From positions 4,419,929 through 4,464,678 of the forward strand of contig NZ_QXHD01000004.1 of NCBI RefSeq assembly GCF_011009555.1: DNA of 44,750 nucleotides, written 5' to 3'. Position 1 is the stretch's first letter, and the number at the start of each line of letters is the position of its first letter. The DNA comes from Adonisia turfae CCMR0081. GTDB lineage: Bacteria; Cyanobacteriota; Cyanobacteriia; Phormidesmidales; Phormidesmidaceae. A program made the position numbers and the translations under genes. The notes beneath the pieces were generated by a model that ran no database searches, was not told the origin of the DNA, and was given only the letters and a program-made list of their open reading frames with translations. Below are positions 6,756-15,977 of this stretch, piece by piece.

Positions 6756-8753
6756 ATGGGCGATCGCAAAACTGGCTGGATTACTGACGGGCAGAGTCTC
6801 CAGGATTACCAGCTAGAAAATCAAGAAGTGAGGGCGCTTTTAACCCGTGTAAAAGTGACCAAGCAGTTTATTCGATTCCTGGAAAAGGCCAAGCAGGAAA
6901 TTACCCAGAATGATGAAGAAATTTTAGCGGCTACTCAGCAGGAGCCATCTGAGGAAAACCTCATCCCGAGATTTTTTAGATCCCTTAAAAAGTGGTTTAC
7001 AAAGGATGCTAGCTCGAATGAGCTGCTGAACACATCGATCAAGCATCTTCAAAACAACATTAAACAGATTCTGGCTAATGTTGATTCGGACATAGAGTTA
7101 TTTGATGCTGAGTTGGTGATACCGAATGACTACCAGGCCCAGAAAGATGTGGTCAATAGCGATCGCATCGCCCCCCCCATCGACACGGAAATCAGCCAGC
7201 ACCTCGCCAAGATTTTAGATAGCAGCCTAGCAAATCTGCCAAAGAGCGTAGCATTTAACCATGAGCTGCTGGCACAGGTTGAGGGTGCTCTGCAGGAACT
7301 TTCTCCTATTTCAGCACAGGAAAAAGCAGCCTATTCAAAGCTGATTGAGGATGCTTTTCACCTGCTACCGGAGCTGATATCTAAGCTCTCCAATGCACCA
7401 ATACTACAGGAGCTGATGCAGCAGCCAGAGCTAATAGCCAACTTCACCAACTTCACAGATTCAAAAATGCTAAAGGAGCTGATGCAGCAGCCAGAGCTAA
7501 TAGCCAACCTCACCAACTTCAAAAATTTGATATCGCCCACTAGACCATCGGGGGACAAGCTTAAAATTCGTCAGTTTCCGCTCCCTACTACTGATCCAGA
7601 CTCGGTTACTGGGGAGGCAAAGACTATCAGACTGCAACTGCCCCTGACTCGGCATCTGGTGAATCGCATTACCCACGGCGAAGACATCCTGCTAGAGCTG
7701 CCTCGGGTCGTGGATTTATCCTACTGGTGTTCGCCAGTCAAGGACCAAGGGAGCCTGAATGCCTGTACCAGCAGCGCCATTGCATCCCTGGTGGAATATT
7801 TCCAAAATCGCTACGCCCAGGGCTCATCAGCAGATGGTACCTTTACCCCAAGCCATCTCTCCGCTCGCTTTTTATATAAGGTTGCTCGTCGGTTGGGGGC
7901 TGGGGAACTAGGAGCTGACGCAGTGAAACGATATGGTCGATACCTCAAAACCGAGACCGGCCAGGCTGTCTCCGAGGCAAAGCAGCAGGCTCTCTTGCAA
8001 CAGCTTAAGGCAGACATGGAGGTCGCGTTTACGTCCACCGCACAGCTGCAGAAGTACATTGACGATGAAAAAATCGCCGAATTTATGACCGACTTTACCG
8101 ATATCGGCGCTTCCCTGCGGCAAACCTTTAAAGCACTACAGCTATTTGGGATTCCCCAAGAGCGCTACTGGCCCTATACTTCTAGCTCTCCAGATTTTGA
8201 TCTAGAGCCCAGCCCCTTCTGTTACGCCTTTGCCCAAAGTTATCAGGCACTTAAATATTTCCGATTGGATCCCATAACAGAGAATCCTGGGTCCCCCAAT
8301 GAGCCAACCTTGGAATGTGCTCAAATCATCCTGTCTCAAATTAAAGTGATTCTAGCCTCGGGCTTTCCTGCTGTCTTTGGCTTTATCCACGATGCAACCT
8401 ACGATCAGCCCTACGGCAAAACATATACTAACGGGGGTAATATTGTCTGTCCGATAGATTCAGAGAAAATCAGCGCCCTCAAGCAGCAAATTCACGACCC
8501 TAACAACAGCCAGGTGACGGGCCATGCGGCTTTGGCGATAGGCTACGACGACGATCGCCGGGCCTTTTTGATTCAAAACTCCTGGGGAACTGACTGGGGC
8601 AAGCAAGGTTATGGCTGGCTGTCCTATGATTATGTGCTCCAGGGACTGGCCACCCACTGGTGGACGCTGCTGACCACCAAGTGGGTAGAGGTGAGCAACT
8701 ACGGTCTTGATACTCGTTTAACGACACCGATTAAAACGAAAAAGGACAAGTAG
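6756..8753 (+). CDS. Cytosolic papain-like (C1) cysteine peptidase with helical N-terminal region
   Basis: The 665-residue protein lacks a signal peptide. Residues 1-300 are polar and helical, starting TGWITDGQSLQDYQLE, which resembles the propeptide-like start (GWxPDxxDxRDY) of bacterial C1 peptidases. The catalytic domain (about 320-645) shows the oxyanion Gln331 in VKDQGS, nucleophile Cys337 in LNACTSS, His590 in TGHAALAIGYDD and Asn608 in IQNSWGTDWG, so all four papain-type residues are present. Two near-identical 22-residue units lie at about 219-256. The TIR-WD40 gene follows after 111 nt on the same strand, suggesting an operon where the peptidase is either effector or processing partner. 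A HIP1 site covers the first codons. Peptidase call firm; role is inference. Confidence 0.9.
   Translation: MGDRKTGWITDGQSLQDYQLENQEVRALLTRVKVTKQFIRFLEKAKQEITQNDEEILAATQQEPSEENLIPRFFRSLKKWFTKDASSNELLNTSIKHLQNNIKQILANVDSDIELFDAELVIPNDYQAQKDVVNSDRIAPPIDTEISQHLAKILDSSLANLPKSVAFNHELLAQVEGALQELSPISAQEKAAYSKLIEDAFHLLPELISKLSNAPILQELMQQPELIANFTNFTDSKMLKELMQQPELIANLTNFKNLISPTRPSGDKLKIRQFPLPTTDPDSVTGEAKTIRLQLPLTRHLVNRITHGEDILLELPRVVDLSYWCSPVKDQGSLNACTSSAIASLVEYFQNRYAQGSSADGTFTPSHLSARFLYKVARRLGAGELGADAVKRYGRYLKTETGQAVSEAKQQALLQQLKADMEVAFTSTAQLQKYIDDEKIAEFMTDFTDIGASLRQTFKALQLFGIPQERYWPYTSSSPDFDLEPSPFCYAFAQSYQALKYFRLDPITENPGSPNEPTLECAQIILSQIKVILASGFPAVFGFIHDATYDQPYGKTYTNGGNIVCPIDSEKISALKQQIHDPNNSQVTGHAALAIGYDDDRRAFLIQNSWGTDWGKQGYGWLSYDYVLQGLATHWWTLLTTKWVEVSNYGLDTRLTTPIKTKKDK
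7409..7521 (+). repeat. 47-nt direct duplication inside the C1 peptidase gene
   Basis: A 47-nt segment beginning GGAGCTGATGCAGCAG at 7409-7455 recurs at 7475-7521 with a single mismatch, a period of 66 nt (22 codons). Both copies encode ELMQQPELIAN(F/L)TNF. The near-identity at DNA level points to a recent in-frame tandem duplication in the helical region. Confidence 0.85.
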
Positions 8754-8864
8754 GCTTTGCGCCAGTGGTGTCCCACGTTCTGTTTGCTAGAGCCCGTTTA
8801 CTAGAGCCCCAGCCTGGTGCTTCCCAGACGATTACACCTAACTACCATCTACCCAGTGTTCCCA

Positions 8865-11681
8865 ATGGATTTTTCACCTACGTCATCTGACGCGTCACCT
8901 GACGCGTCACCTGATACTGTTCAAGAGAGCCCTCGCAGCCAGTACGATCTCTTTGTTTCCTACTCCAGACGCAACAAGGCCTTTGTGCAACAACTGGTGG
9001 AGCGGCTCCGCTCCGTCGGTTACAAGCTATGGGTAGATTGGGAAGAGATTCCCCTACTGTCTCAATGGCGAGAAGAAATTCGTCAGGGGATTGTTGCAGC
9101 AGACAATTTTTTGTACATCATGAGCCCTGATTCTGTGGCATCAGCAGAATGCACTAATGAAGTGGACTGTGCCATTGCCCACAACAAACGTTTAGTGCCG
9201 ATTCTCTACCAAACGGTTGAGCCTCAGACAGTGAATCATAAGATCGCAAACGTTAACTGGGTCTTTTTTCCAGATCCTGACAAAGAACCCGACCAATTCG
9301 AGTCCGCTTTTACCGACCTGTGCGATTCTCTCAGCAAAGATCTCGATGCTGTCCGTGTCCACACCCGCCTGCTCACTAAGACCGATGAATGGTTGCATCA
9401 CCAACAGGATACCAGTCTGTTGCTGAGGGGCAAAAACCTAGCGTTCTTCGAGCAGTGGGCGCTGTCCCCAGCTCAGCAAAGCTCTTCTCTGACGGAGCAG
9501 CAGCGGAACTATTTGCTTGCCAGTCGTCAAGCAGAAACTCAGCAACAAAAGCAAACCCTGCGGCAGCAACGTCTGGCCTTGATGGTAATTTCCAGCCTAC
9601 TGCTGCTGGTTGGTCTTTTCGCCACTGTCGGGGAGATGAGGCGACGCACCGCTGTCACCCGAGAAATTGCGGCCCTCACCACCGCCTCTGCCGCCACCCT
9701 GGCTCAAGGCTATCCCCTGGATGGCCTAAATCAGGCCATCCAGGCGGGCCATCGGCAGCAGCAGGCCCACTGGCTGAAGCAGCCAGATCTGTTGGCGTCG
9801 GTGCGGACCGCTATGGTAACGGCACTCTATCAAACCCAGGAATATAACCGCCTCGAAGGTCATAACGACTGGATATACGGTCTTGCAATACATCCTACCG
9901 ATGGCACGATCGTCTCCGCTAGCCGGGATGGAGATATCAAATATTGGGAGTCATCGGGGCAGCTGCGCCAGACCCTGACCGACGCCCATGGTGGTGCAGC
10001 GATCAACTACGTGCGCTATAGCCCTGACGGGCAAATGATGGCCTCCGTCGGGGAAGACAGCCTGGTGCGCTTGTGGACCGCCGAGGGAGACCCCCTATAC
10101 ACCCTGGAAGGACACCAAGATTTTGTGGTTGGCCTGGCCTTTAGCCCCGACGGCAACGCCCTGGCATCGGCCAGTGACGACGGTACCGCCCGGCTGTGGA
10201 ACCTGGCTAATCAGACCAGCATGGAACTGACGGGTCACCAGGATATTGTAAATAAAATGGCCTTTAGCCCCGACGGGCAACTGCTGGCCTCTGCCAGTGA
10301 TGATGGCACCGTGGGGCTGTGGCAGTCCGACGGTAAGTTTTTAAAGTTCTTAGCAGGTCATGGGAGCTGGGTGATGGATGTGGCCTTTAGCCCCGATGGC
10401 ACAACCCTGGCTAGCGCTGGCGACGATGGCACTGTCCACCTGTGGCAGCAAGATGGGACTCTGATCACAAAATTCGTAGCCCACGACGACAGAATCAACG
10501 CCGTAGCCTTTAGCCCTGACAGCAGGTGGATTGCCACCGCCAGCCGCGATCGCACCGTCAAGCTATGGCATAGCCAGGATCAGACCCTGGTAAGAACTCT
10601 ACGGCAGCACCGGGGAGCGATCCAGACCTTTGCCTTCACCCCCGACAGTAGCAGCTTGCTGTCCGCCGGTCGCGATAGCGTTGTGCGTTTCTGGGCCTTG
10701 GATCTACCGCTGACCCAGCAATACTTGGGCCATCAAGGCGATGTCTACAGCGTATCCCTTGGTCCGGGTCCGGGGCAGTGGGTGTCCACTAGCGCCGATG
10801 GCAACCTCCGGATCTGGAACCAGGAGGGAAAGAGTCATGTGTTGCAAGGAGAGATCGACACTGTCTATCACGCTAGCGTCAGCCCCAACGGTCAATATAT
10901 TGTCAGCGGCGGCAGCGACGATGACACAAACACTGGCCTAGTGGAGCTGTGGGACTCTGAAGGTCAGCTCCTCCGCAGCCTGGGCCGCTATGGTCAATGG
11001 GTTGTTAGTGTGGCCTTTGACACTGAGAATCAGACCATTGCCGCCGCCACAGATGATGGAACAGTTTATCTGCTGGGGCTAGATGGCACGGTAAAACACA
11101 CTCTGGCCTATGGCGACTCGGTCTTTAATGTGGGTTTCAGTCCCGACGGCCAGCATATGACCGTCGCCGGAGAAGGCGGCCTCCAGATCTGGAATACGCA
11201 GACCTACGAGAAGGTTGAACAAATTGACTACCCCGCCAGCGTATACCAGTTTGACTATAGCCCTACCGGAGATTTGCTGGCCTTTGCCGCCAGTGACAAC
11301 AAGGTGGGTCTTTGGACAGTGGGTTCAGGGAATCTACAAATCCTGGAGGGCCATGCAGGAGAAGTCTACGGAGTGGAGTTTAGTCCCGACGGCCAGCTCC
11401 TGGCCTCCGCCAGTGCTGACAAAACCATTCGCCTCTGGCAGCGATCCGGAGATGCGATCGCATCCTGGTCAGGCCACCAAGACGCTGTCCTTGATGTGAA
11501 GTTTTTCCAGGACGGCCTCTCCTTGATCTCAGCCAGCTATGACGATGCCCTAATCAGCTGGGACCTCAGCGTTCTAGATCTCAATCGGGCCATGGCAGTT
11601 GGCTGTGACTGGCTCCAGGACTATCTCACCAATCATCCCGAGAGTGAAATTGCCCAGCAGGGCATCTGTAGCGACGGGTAG
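8865..11681 (+). CDS. TIR domain - transmembrane - 14 x WD40 repeat protein
   Basis: Starting at the ATG at 8865 the product is 938 residues; a GTG at 8817 would add a poor 16-residue leader. A TIR domain spans about 26-165 (YDLFVSYSRRNKAFV, then SAECTNEVDCA with candidate NADase Glu99). A linker with WLHHQQDTSLLLRGKNLA and NYLLASRQAE, widespread in cyanobacterial TIR/caspase/kinase-WD40 proteins, leads to one membrane helix at about 238-256. From about 330 onward I count 14 WD units ending in LW/IW, enough for two seven-bladed propellers. There is no NTPase domain between TIR and WD40. TIR domains of this kind cleave NAD or signal; the propellers probably sense a ligand. It lies 111 nt after the C1 peptidase gene. 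Confidence 0.93.
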   Translation: MDFSPTSSDASPDASPDTVQESPRSQYDLFVSYSRRNKAFVQQLVERLRSVGYKLWVDWEEIPLLSQWREEIRQGIVAADNFLYIMSPDSVASAECTNEVDCAIAHNKRLVPILYQTVEPQTVNHKIANVNWVFFPDPDKEPDQFESAFTDLCDSLSKDLDAVRVHTRLLTKTDEWLHHQQDTSLLLRGKNLAFFEQWALSPAQQSSSLTEQQRNYLLASRQAETQQQKQTLRQQRLALMVISSLLLLVGLFATVGEMRRRTAVTREIAALTTASAATLAQGYPLDGLNQAIQAGHRQQQAHWLKQPDLLASVRTAMVTALYQTQEYNRLEGHNDWIYGLAIHPTDGTIVSASRDGDIKYWESSGQLRQTLTDAHGGAAINYVRYSPDGQMMASVGEDSLVRLWTAEGDPLYTLEGHQDFVVGLAFSPDGNALASASDDGTARLWNLANQTSMELTGHQDIVNKMAFSPDGQLLASASDDGTVGLWQSDGKFLKFLAGHGSWVMDVAFSPDGTTLASAGDDGTVHLWQQDGTLITKFVAHDDRINAVAFSPDSRWIATASRDRTVKLWHSQDQTLVRTLRQHRGAIQTFAFTPDSSSLLSAGRDSVVRFWALDLPLTQQYLGHQGDVYSVSLGPGPGQWVSTSADGNLRIWNQEGKSHVLQGEIDTVYHASVSPNGQYIVSGGSDDDTNTGLVELWDSEGQLLRSLGRYGQWVVSVAFDTENQTIAAATDDGTVYLLGLDGTVKHTLAYGDSVFNVGFSPDGQHMTVAGEGGLQIWNTQTYEKVEQIDYPASVYQFDYSPTGDLLAFAASDNKVGLWTVGSGNLQILEGHAGEVYGVEFSPDGQLLASASADKTIRLWQRSGDAIASWSGHQDAVLDVKFFQDGLSLISASYDDALISWDLSVLDLNRAMAVGCDWLQDYLTNHPESEIAQQGICSDG

Positions 11682-11694
11682 TCTGATGGTGAGT

Positions 11695-11758
11695 GGTCGC
11701 GATTCATTATTTCGTATAAGGCAGCTTGATCATGGATAACTGCCACAAAATCGCGACC
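11695..11758. repeat. Nested inverted repeats between convergent genes
   Basis: GGTCGCGATT (11695-11704) is complementary to AATCGCGACC (11749-11758), and inside it GGCAG (11720-11724) pairs with CTGCC (11740-11744). The structure sits between the convergent TIR-WD40 and metallo-hydrolase genes and may end transcripts, although no T-run follows on either strand. Confidence 0.4.
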
Positions 11759-11861
11759 CCTGCCGCTCAACCCTGCTGGAATCCCTCTTGGAAATACAAG
11801 AAATGGGGTACACACCTCTACAGAAGATCTGCACCCCAATCTCCATAAATTTAGGAGTAAG

Positions 11862-12917
11862 CTAAGCTGTAAACCGCCAGACAACAGGTTCCCAACCATA
11901 GGCATTCCCCTGGGTTCTCACGTGCCCCAACCCTGGAAAGGGCATATGGGGCACCAACAACAGTTGACGCTCAGCTGTAGTCGTTTCAAGTAGCTCACGA
12001 CGGGCCATCACGCCCTGTGCAGGATCATCATCAAAGACAACTTCCCAGTCCGGGTTTTCCAGGTTGAGAGGATCGCTAAAGAACACATCTCCTGTGGAGA
12101 GCAGACTATCTTCACCAGAGGTAATGAGGAATGACGCTTGTCCTGGGGTGTGCCCGGCAGAATCAATCGCCTGGATATGGGGAATGACCTCATCGCCCAT
12201 GGCAAATAGGGTGGTGCGATCGCGAATTGCCGTCAGGTTCCCCTTAGCCGCAGCAATGAGTCCGGTGCGTGTTTCTTCGTCCAATAGCGACTTAGGCATC
12301 TCCACGGTGTCCGCCATCCAAAACTCAGATTCTGCCTGGGAGATGTAGAACCAGGCATTGGGCAAACGTAACTGACCATCGGTGTCTAAAATACCGCCAA
12401 TGTGGTCCGGGTGAGCGTGGGTCAAAATAACAGTGTCAATATCTGTGGCAGCAATGCCTGCCGCTTCTAGATTTTCCAACAGATGACCAGCGGTAGGCCC
12501 AAAGGCATTGCCTGCACCCGTATCAATCAGCACTTTATGGTCGTCAGTTTCAATGTACAGGGCATTGACGTGGGCAAACACATCTTCTGTTGAGAGAAAA
12601 TGTTCTGTCAGCACCGCTGTTACGGCACTGGGGTCGGCATTGGGGACAAAGAAACTGGCGGGAAAGGAGAGGGTACCATCACTTACCACCATGGCGTTAA
12701 GGTCACCCACTTTGAAGTGATAGACGGCGGCATTGGTCGGGCCGGTTTCAAGTGTCGTCTCAACCGGATCAGTTTGTGCGATCGCGTCGTGCCCCAAGAT
12801 CACCAGGCCAAGGGTTATCCCTGTCGCTAGCACCAGTAACTGCCAGCGACGAAACCTGCGAGAAAGATAGTGTGTTAGTCCTCTTAATAGAGCACCATAC
12901 CAGTGTTGTTCTCTCAT
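11862..12917 (-). CDS. Exported metallo-beta-lactamase-fold hydrolase
   Basis: The 351-residue protein starts with an Arg-rich segment LSRRFRRW and a hydrophobic helix (26-41) ending in a likely signal cleavage after AIA (residue 47). The zinc-binding motif THAHPDHIGG (His167, His169, Asp171, His172) is intact, followed by DSAGHTPGQASF and STGDVFFSD, which supply the later His and Asp ligands. The overall layout resembles methyl parathion hydrolase and AHL-lactonase-like enzymes. The double Arg is not a perfect Tat motif. The ATG at 12917 has TAGGAG about 7 nt upstream. Substrate unknown; a lactone or phosphotriester is possible. Confidence 0.85.
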   Translation of the reverse strand: MREQHWYGALLRGLTHYLSRRFRRWQLLVLATGITLGLVILGHDAIAQTDPVETTLETGPTNAAVYHFKVGDLNAMVVSDGTLSFPASFFVPNADPSAVTAVLTEHFLSTEDVFAHVNALYIETDDHKVLIDTGAGNAFGPTAGHLLENLEAAGIAATDIDTVILTHAHPDHIGGILDTDGQLRLPNAWFYISQAESEFWMADTVEMPKSLLDEETRTGLIAAAKGNLTAIRDRTTLFAMGDEVIPHIQAIDSAGHTPGQASFLITSGEDSLLSTGDVFFSDPLNLENPDWEVVFDDDPAQGVMARRELLETTTAERQLLLVPHMPFPGLGHVRTQGNAYGWEPVVWRFTA

Positions 12918-13910
12918 ATTTGCTCCTATTTATTGGGTTCCAGAGGCGAGTTGATTTTGGCGGCAAATTCAGCCATTTTCTAAACTCATTGGGCGCGATT
13001 TTCAAGTTTCCTGGCTATTTTAATCCACCTAAGACTATCGCGCTTTGCAGCACCAATAGAGGAATCCTCAGAGAACTGTTTGATATCTGACGTGATTGAT
13101 ACCTGATGTATTAATGACTTGCCATCCTATGGTTTCGGCAACGAAGCGATCTCCAATCATTAAGAACGTTTGCACCAATGATGTTTCCAGTCCCTTAGAA
13201 CAACAATGCAGACAAAGGAAGTCTCTGTTCTCGCAAGCTAGCGGACCAGAGTAAGTACCCATTAAAGGCAGCGTAATAGCTAAAAGCGACGTAATAGCCA
13301 AAAGCGACGTAATAGCCAAAAGCGACGTAATAGCTAAAAGTGACGTAATAGCAACTTTCGAACCCTAAAGTTGAACTCTTAGAGATAGTCATCTAAAACA
13401 TATCTCTAGGAGTTCACTCACCTGGCAAAATTGGCTTAACACAGTCTCAAACCGTATCGCTATGGAACGAATAGATATCGAATCAAGACGCTCGTACATC
13501 CATGATTTTTTCATACTCCAGATTAATTATGCAGTTTTTCGTATTTTTTTTGACCTATAGAATAATAGCTATGTATAACGCCTGATTCAGCGTGTAATCG
13601 CAAATATACGGAAGCCCAAGAATTAGGTGTGTTTAGAGCTATGAATTGACTTGATCTAGTAGATGCAACACACCACTACGCCAATCCAATAAAGGTCTAA
13701 ATTTCGGAAATAGTAAAGTAATAAGCTAAAACTCCACCCTATTAACTAAAAAAGCTATCACCATAGGGTTCCCAAATCCTAAAGTCAAATGCTACGATAG
13801 TGTACGGTAAGTTTTCGGCAGAGAAATCAGTTTTGTTGCAGTCTCAATTTCAGTAACAGGAATATCTCCGTTTAACTCGCTACATGTTTTTCAATTAAGG
13901 GGATTTCCTT
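12918..13910. other. Long spacer without a supportable gene
   Basis: This 993-nt AT-rich stretch upstream of the RRM gene holds an 18-bp tandem repeat block (13268-13352) and a 7-bp inverted repeat AGAGATA/TATCTCT at 13381-13407. Open frames on the minus strand across it are made by the repeats (LLAIT or YYVAF units) and lack start signals. The last 100 nt probably form the leader of the RNA-binding protein mRNA. Confidence 0.6.
13268..13352. repeat. 18-bp tandem repeat, about 4.7 copies
   Basis: Units GCGACGTAATAGCCAAAA start at 13268 (variant), 13286, 13304, 13322 and 13340 (partial, variant). The second and third copies are identical and the others differ by one to three bases. This is a minisatellite-like array in a non-coding spacer and a likely length polymorphism. 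Confidence 0.85.
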
Positions 13911-14204
13911 ATGTCTATTTATGTGGGCAATTTGTCCTACGATGTCACTCGTGAAGATATCGAAGACGTTTTCAATGAATACGGTCGTGTAAACCGAGTC
14001 AGTTTACCCATGGATCGTGAATCGGGTCGTCCTCGCGGCTTTGCGTTTGTAGAAATGGCGGCTAAAGAAGATGAAGCCAAAGCCATCGAAGCACTAGATG
14101 GTGCTGAGTGGATGGGTCGTGTGATGAGAGTCAACGAAGCCAAGCCTCGTACTGCATCTGCAGGTAGTGGTGGTGGTGGTGGCTATCGTCGCAACTCTTT
14201 CTAG
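13911..14204 (+). CDS. rbp: RRM RNA-binding protein with glycine-rich tail (cyanobacterial Rbp type)
   Basis: The 97-residue protein is a single RNA recognition motif: RNP2 IYVGNL (3-8), RNP1 RGFAFVEM (about 42-49), then a short tail with SGGGGGYRR. This is the cyanobacterial Rbp family, small proteins often induced by cold and involved in mRNA stability and localisation. AAGGGGA lies about 8 nt before the ATG at 13911. It is monocistronic: a long spacer precedes it and a strong terminator follows at 14248. The long AT-rich leader would suit post-transcriptional control, as known for cold-induced rbp genes, but this is inference. Confidence 0.95.
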   Translation: MSIYVGNLSYDVTREDIEDVFNEYGRVNRVSLPMDRESGRPRGFAFVEMAAKEDEAKAIEALDGAEWMGRVMRVNEAKPRTASAGSGGGGGYRRNSF

Positions 14205-14247
14205 ACTTTTAACTGCTAACTAAATCGAGATTTTGTTAGTGTTATTC

Positions 14248-14277
14248 GCGGGTGGTTCTAGGAATCACTCGCTTTTT
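14248..14277 (+). terminator. Intrinsic terminator of the RRM gene
   Basis: GCGGGTGGTTC (14248-14258) pairs with GAATCACTCGC (14262-14272) over 11 bp including two G-T wobbles, with a 3-nt TAG loop, followed by five T. It is 44 nt after the stop codon. Confidence 0.85.
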
Positions 14278-14503
14278 ATTGGCTCACTTTAGACCACAGG
14301 GGTGTCGGCCTAAGGCCACATAATGGTCCAACTCGCTCAATATCGTCTCATTCAACTGATTAGACTTTGCAGCCAGGGCCATGGCTCACATTGCTTTTAC
14401 CTTGGTCGCAGATAAACCACAGTTACGTCAACTGTCAGGGGCAACGGTAGAAAAATGGTCTACACCTTTCACCCCCACCTCAAGTCTCCCATTTTATGCA
14501 AGT

Positions 14504-15919
14504 CTAATTTAAATTAGATTCAAGAATGTGCTTCGTGTTCAACTGCAAACCAATAGCCCCAGTGCCTAGTCGTAAAATATCTTCGTACTGCTCCAACGAT
14601 GCGGGATAGGCATTCTGTTGACAGTTCTGCCAGTTATCCGCAGCACTACTCAAACGCTCATTTTGTTCATCCAGGGTAGCAATATAGCAATAAGCCACCC
14701 CCTGACCTGGATACGTGCCTTCATTCACGACCATTTTCTCAATATTGATTGATGCTTGAAAGTGCTGATGAGCTTCTGTAAGTAATGCCTGCTGTTCTAC
14801 GTCAGAAACATCCTCAGATTTCCCTCGTTTCATAAGGGTAATGCCTAAGTTTCGATGCATTGATGCCTTTAGAAACAGCTTTCTGTCATCTAGCTCGTCC
14901 ATATCCTCCAACTGATTTAACCCGATACGAAACAGAACTTCTGCATCAAATAAACCACTAAGTTCTCCAAACTCAGTAGATTGCTCGTTTTCAGCGGCAG
15001 CTAAACTCAAAGTACCCATGCCATTAAGGGCAACCAGATCTCCTTTCAGCAAACCATCCTGATATTCGGCTTGGGCTTCTTGAAATTTCTCTAAATTCTG
15101 ATACACTTCTGCCAGGTGATTATGGGGCTCTGTAGCATCTGGATTAAATGCAATGGCCTCTTTATAGTACTCAACTGCCACATAGAGATTACCAGCATTT
15201 TGAGCCCTAAGCCCCTGGTGATAATAGTAATTAGAAAACTGAGGCAGAGAGTTATACACCCCATAGGACGCCAACAATAACAAAATAGAAACTACCAGCG
15301 TTGCTTCCGAGTGAAAATAGGTGGGAATATTAATTTTTTTGAGAGTGTTTTTGACTAACCTGCGACCACGGTGGGTTAAGGTACCACTGGCAATTACCAC
15401 CAGCCCTGTCGCTTGGGACAACGTACTCAAGGCCTGGATCAAATCAAACCCACCGACAACCGAAAATGCCTGTGCTGTAATGGTTAAGAATGACGCTGAA
15501 ATCACCAAACAACTAGCACTCAAAAAATTCCACAGCCAGTCAAAGTGATCTAATCTATGACGCTTTTCTTCGGATACATAGGGCTCTAACCACCACCACC
15601 AAGCAGTTTCATCAGGTTGTCGACTACGACGACAGTCAGCCAGTTTGCCATCTTTAAGCAAAGCTGGAGCTAGCAGCTGGAGCTGATTATCCAAATCACT
15701 GAGACGAGCTAACGTATTTGCCTGCTGAATAATAGAGCCAGTTGCCTGGAGTTTGCTCTCCAGGGCATCTCGGATCAACAGTAATCGCAAAACTTGCTGC
15801 TTCGCTATAGTGTCAGAGGTTTTCGCCAGTCGCGCTAGCTCCTGAGTATAGGCTTGCAATGCCACTTGCACAGGAGGAGTATGGCTGCTGTGCAATGATT
15901 TGGGTAATATCTGGGCCAT
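14504..15919 (-). CDS. Membrane protein with TPR repeats
   Basis: The 471-residue protein has a helical, possibly coiled-coil N-terminal part (20-90), a WWWW patch (107-110), three hydrophobic segments (about 132-152, 163-182 and 205-223), and then TPR units. The clearest TPRs lie at 232-297: YYYHQGLRAQNAGNLYVAVE, then EPHNHLAEVYQNLEKFQEAQ. Later helices (about 350-400) look like degenerate TPRs. TPRs mediate protein contacts; no catalytic motif is visible. It follows the histidine kinase gene by 58 nt on the same strand and may be its last operon partner. Function unknown. Confidence 0.75.
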   Translation of the reverse strand: MAQILPKSLHSSHTPPVQVALQAYTQELARLAKTSDTIAKQQVLRLLLIRDALESKLQATGSIIQQANTLARLSDLDNQLQLLAPALLKDGKLADCRRSRQPDETAWWWWLEPYVSEEKRHRLDHFDWLWNFLSASCLVISASFLTITAQAFSVVGGFDLIQALSTLSQATGLVVIASGTLTHRGRRLVKNTLKKINIPTYFHSEATLVVSILLLLASYGVYNSLPQFSNYYYHQGLRAQNAGNLYVAVEYYKEAIAFNPDATEPHNHLAEVYQNLEKFQEAQAEYQDGLLKGDLVALNGMGTLSLAAAENEQSTEFGELSGLFDAEVLFRIGLNQLEDMDELDDRKLFLKASMHRNLGITLMKRGKSEDVSDVEQQALLTEAHQHFQASINIEKMVVNEGTYPGQGVAYCYIATLDEQNERLSSAADNWQNCQQNAYPASLEQYEDILRLGTGAIGLQLNTKHILESNLN

Positions 15920-15977
15920 GCCTAGATTCCGTCTACAGTATCGGAATAATTGATGTTCCTACAGATATACAGTTCCC

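Noticed and set aside
9389..9847. 152-codon plus-strand frame inside the TIR-WD40 gene
   Set aside because: Overlaps the linker and membrane part of a clear gene in another frame, with low-complexity content.
13068..13392. Minus-strand peptides with LLAIT or YYVAF repeats
   Set aside because: Produced by the 18-bp DNA repeat in different frames; no Shine-Dalgarno or hydrophobic design beyond the repeat.
14381..14512. 43-codon plus-strand frame between the RRM and TPR genes
   Set aside because: Begins with ATG but has no ribosome binding site, lies beyond a strong terminator and overlaps the end of the TPR gene.
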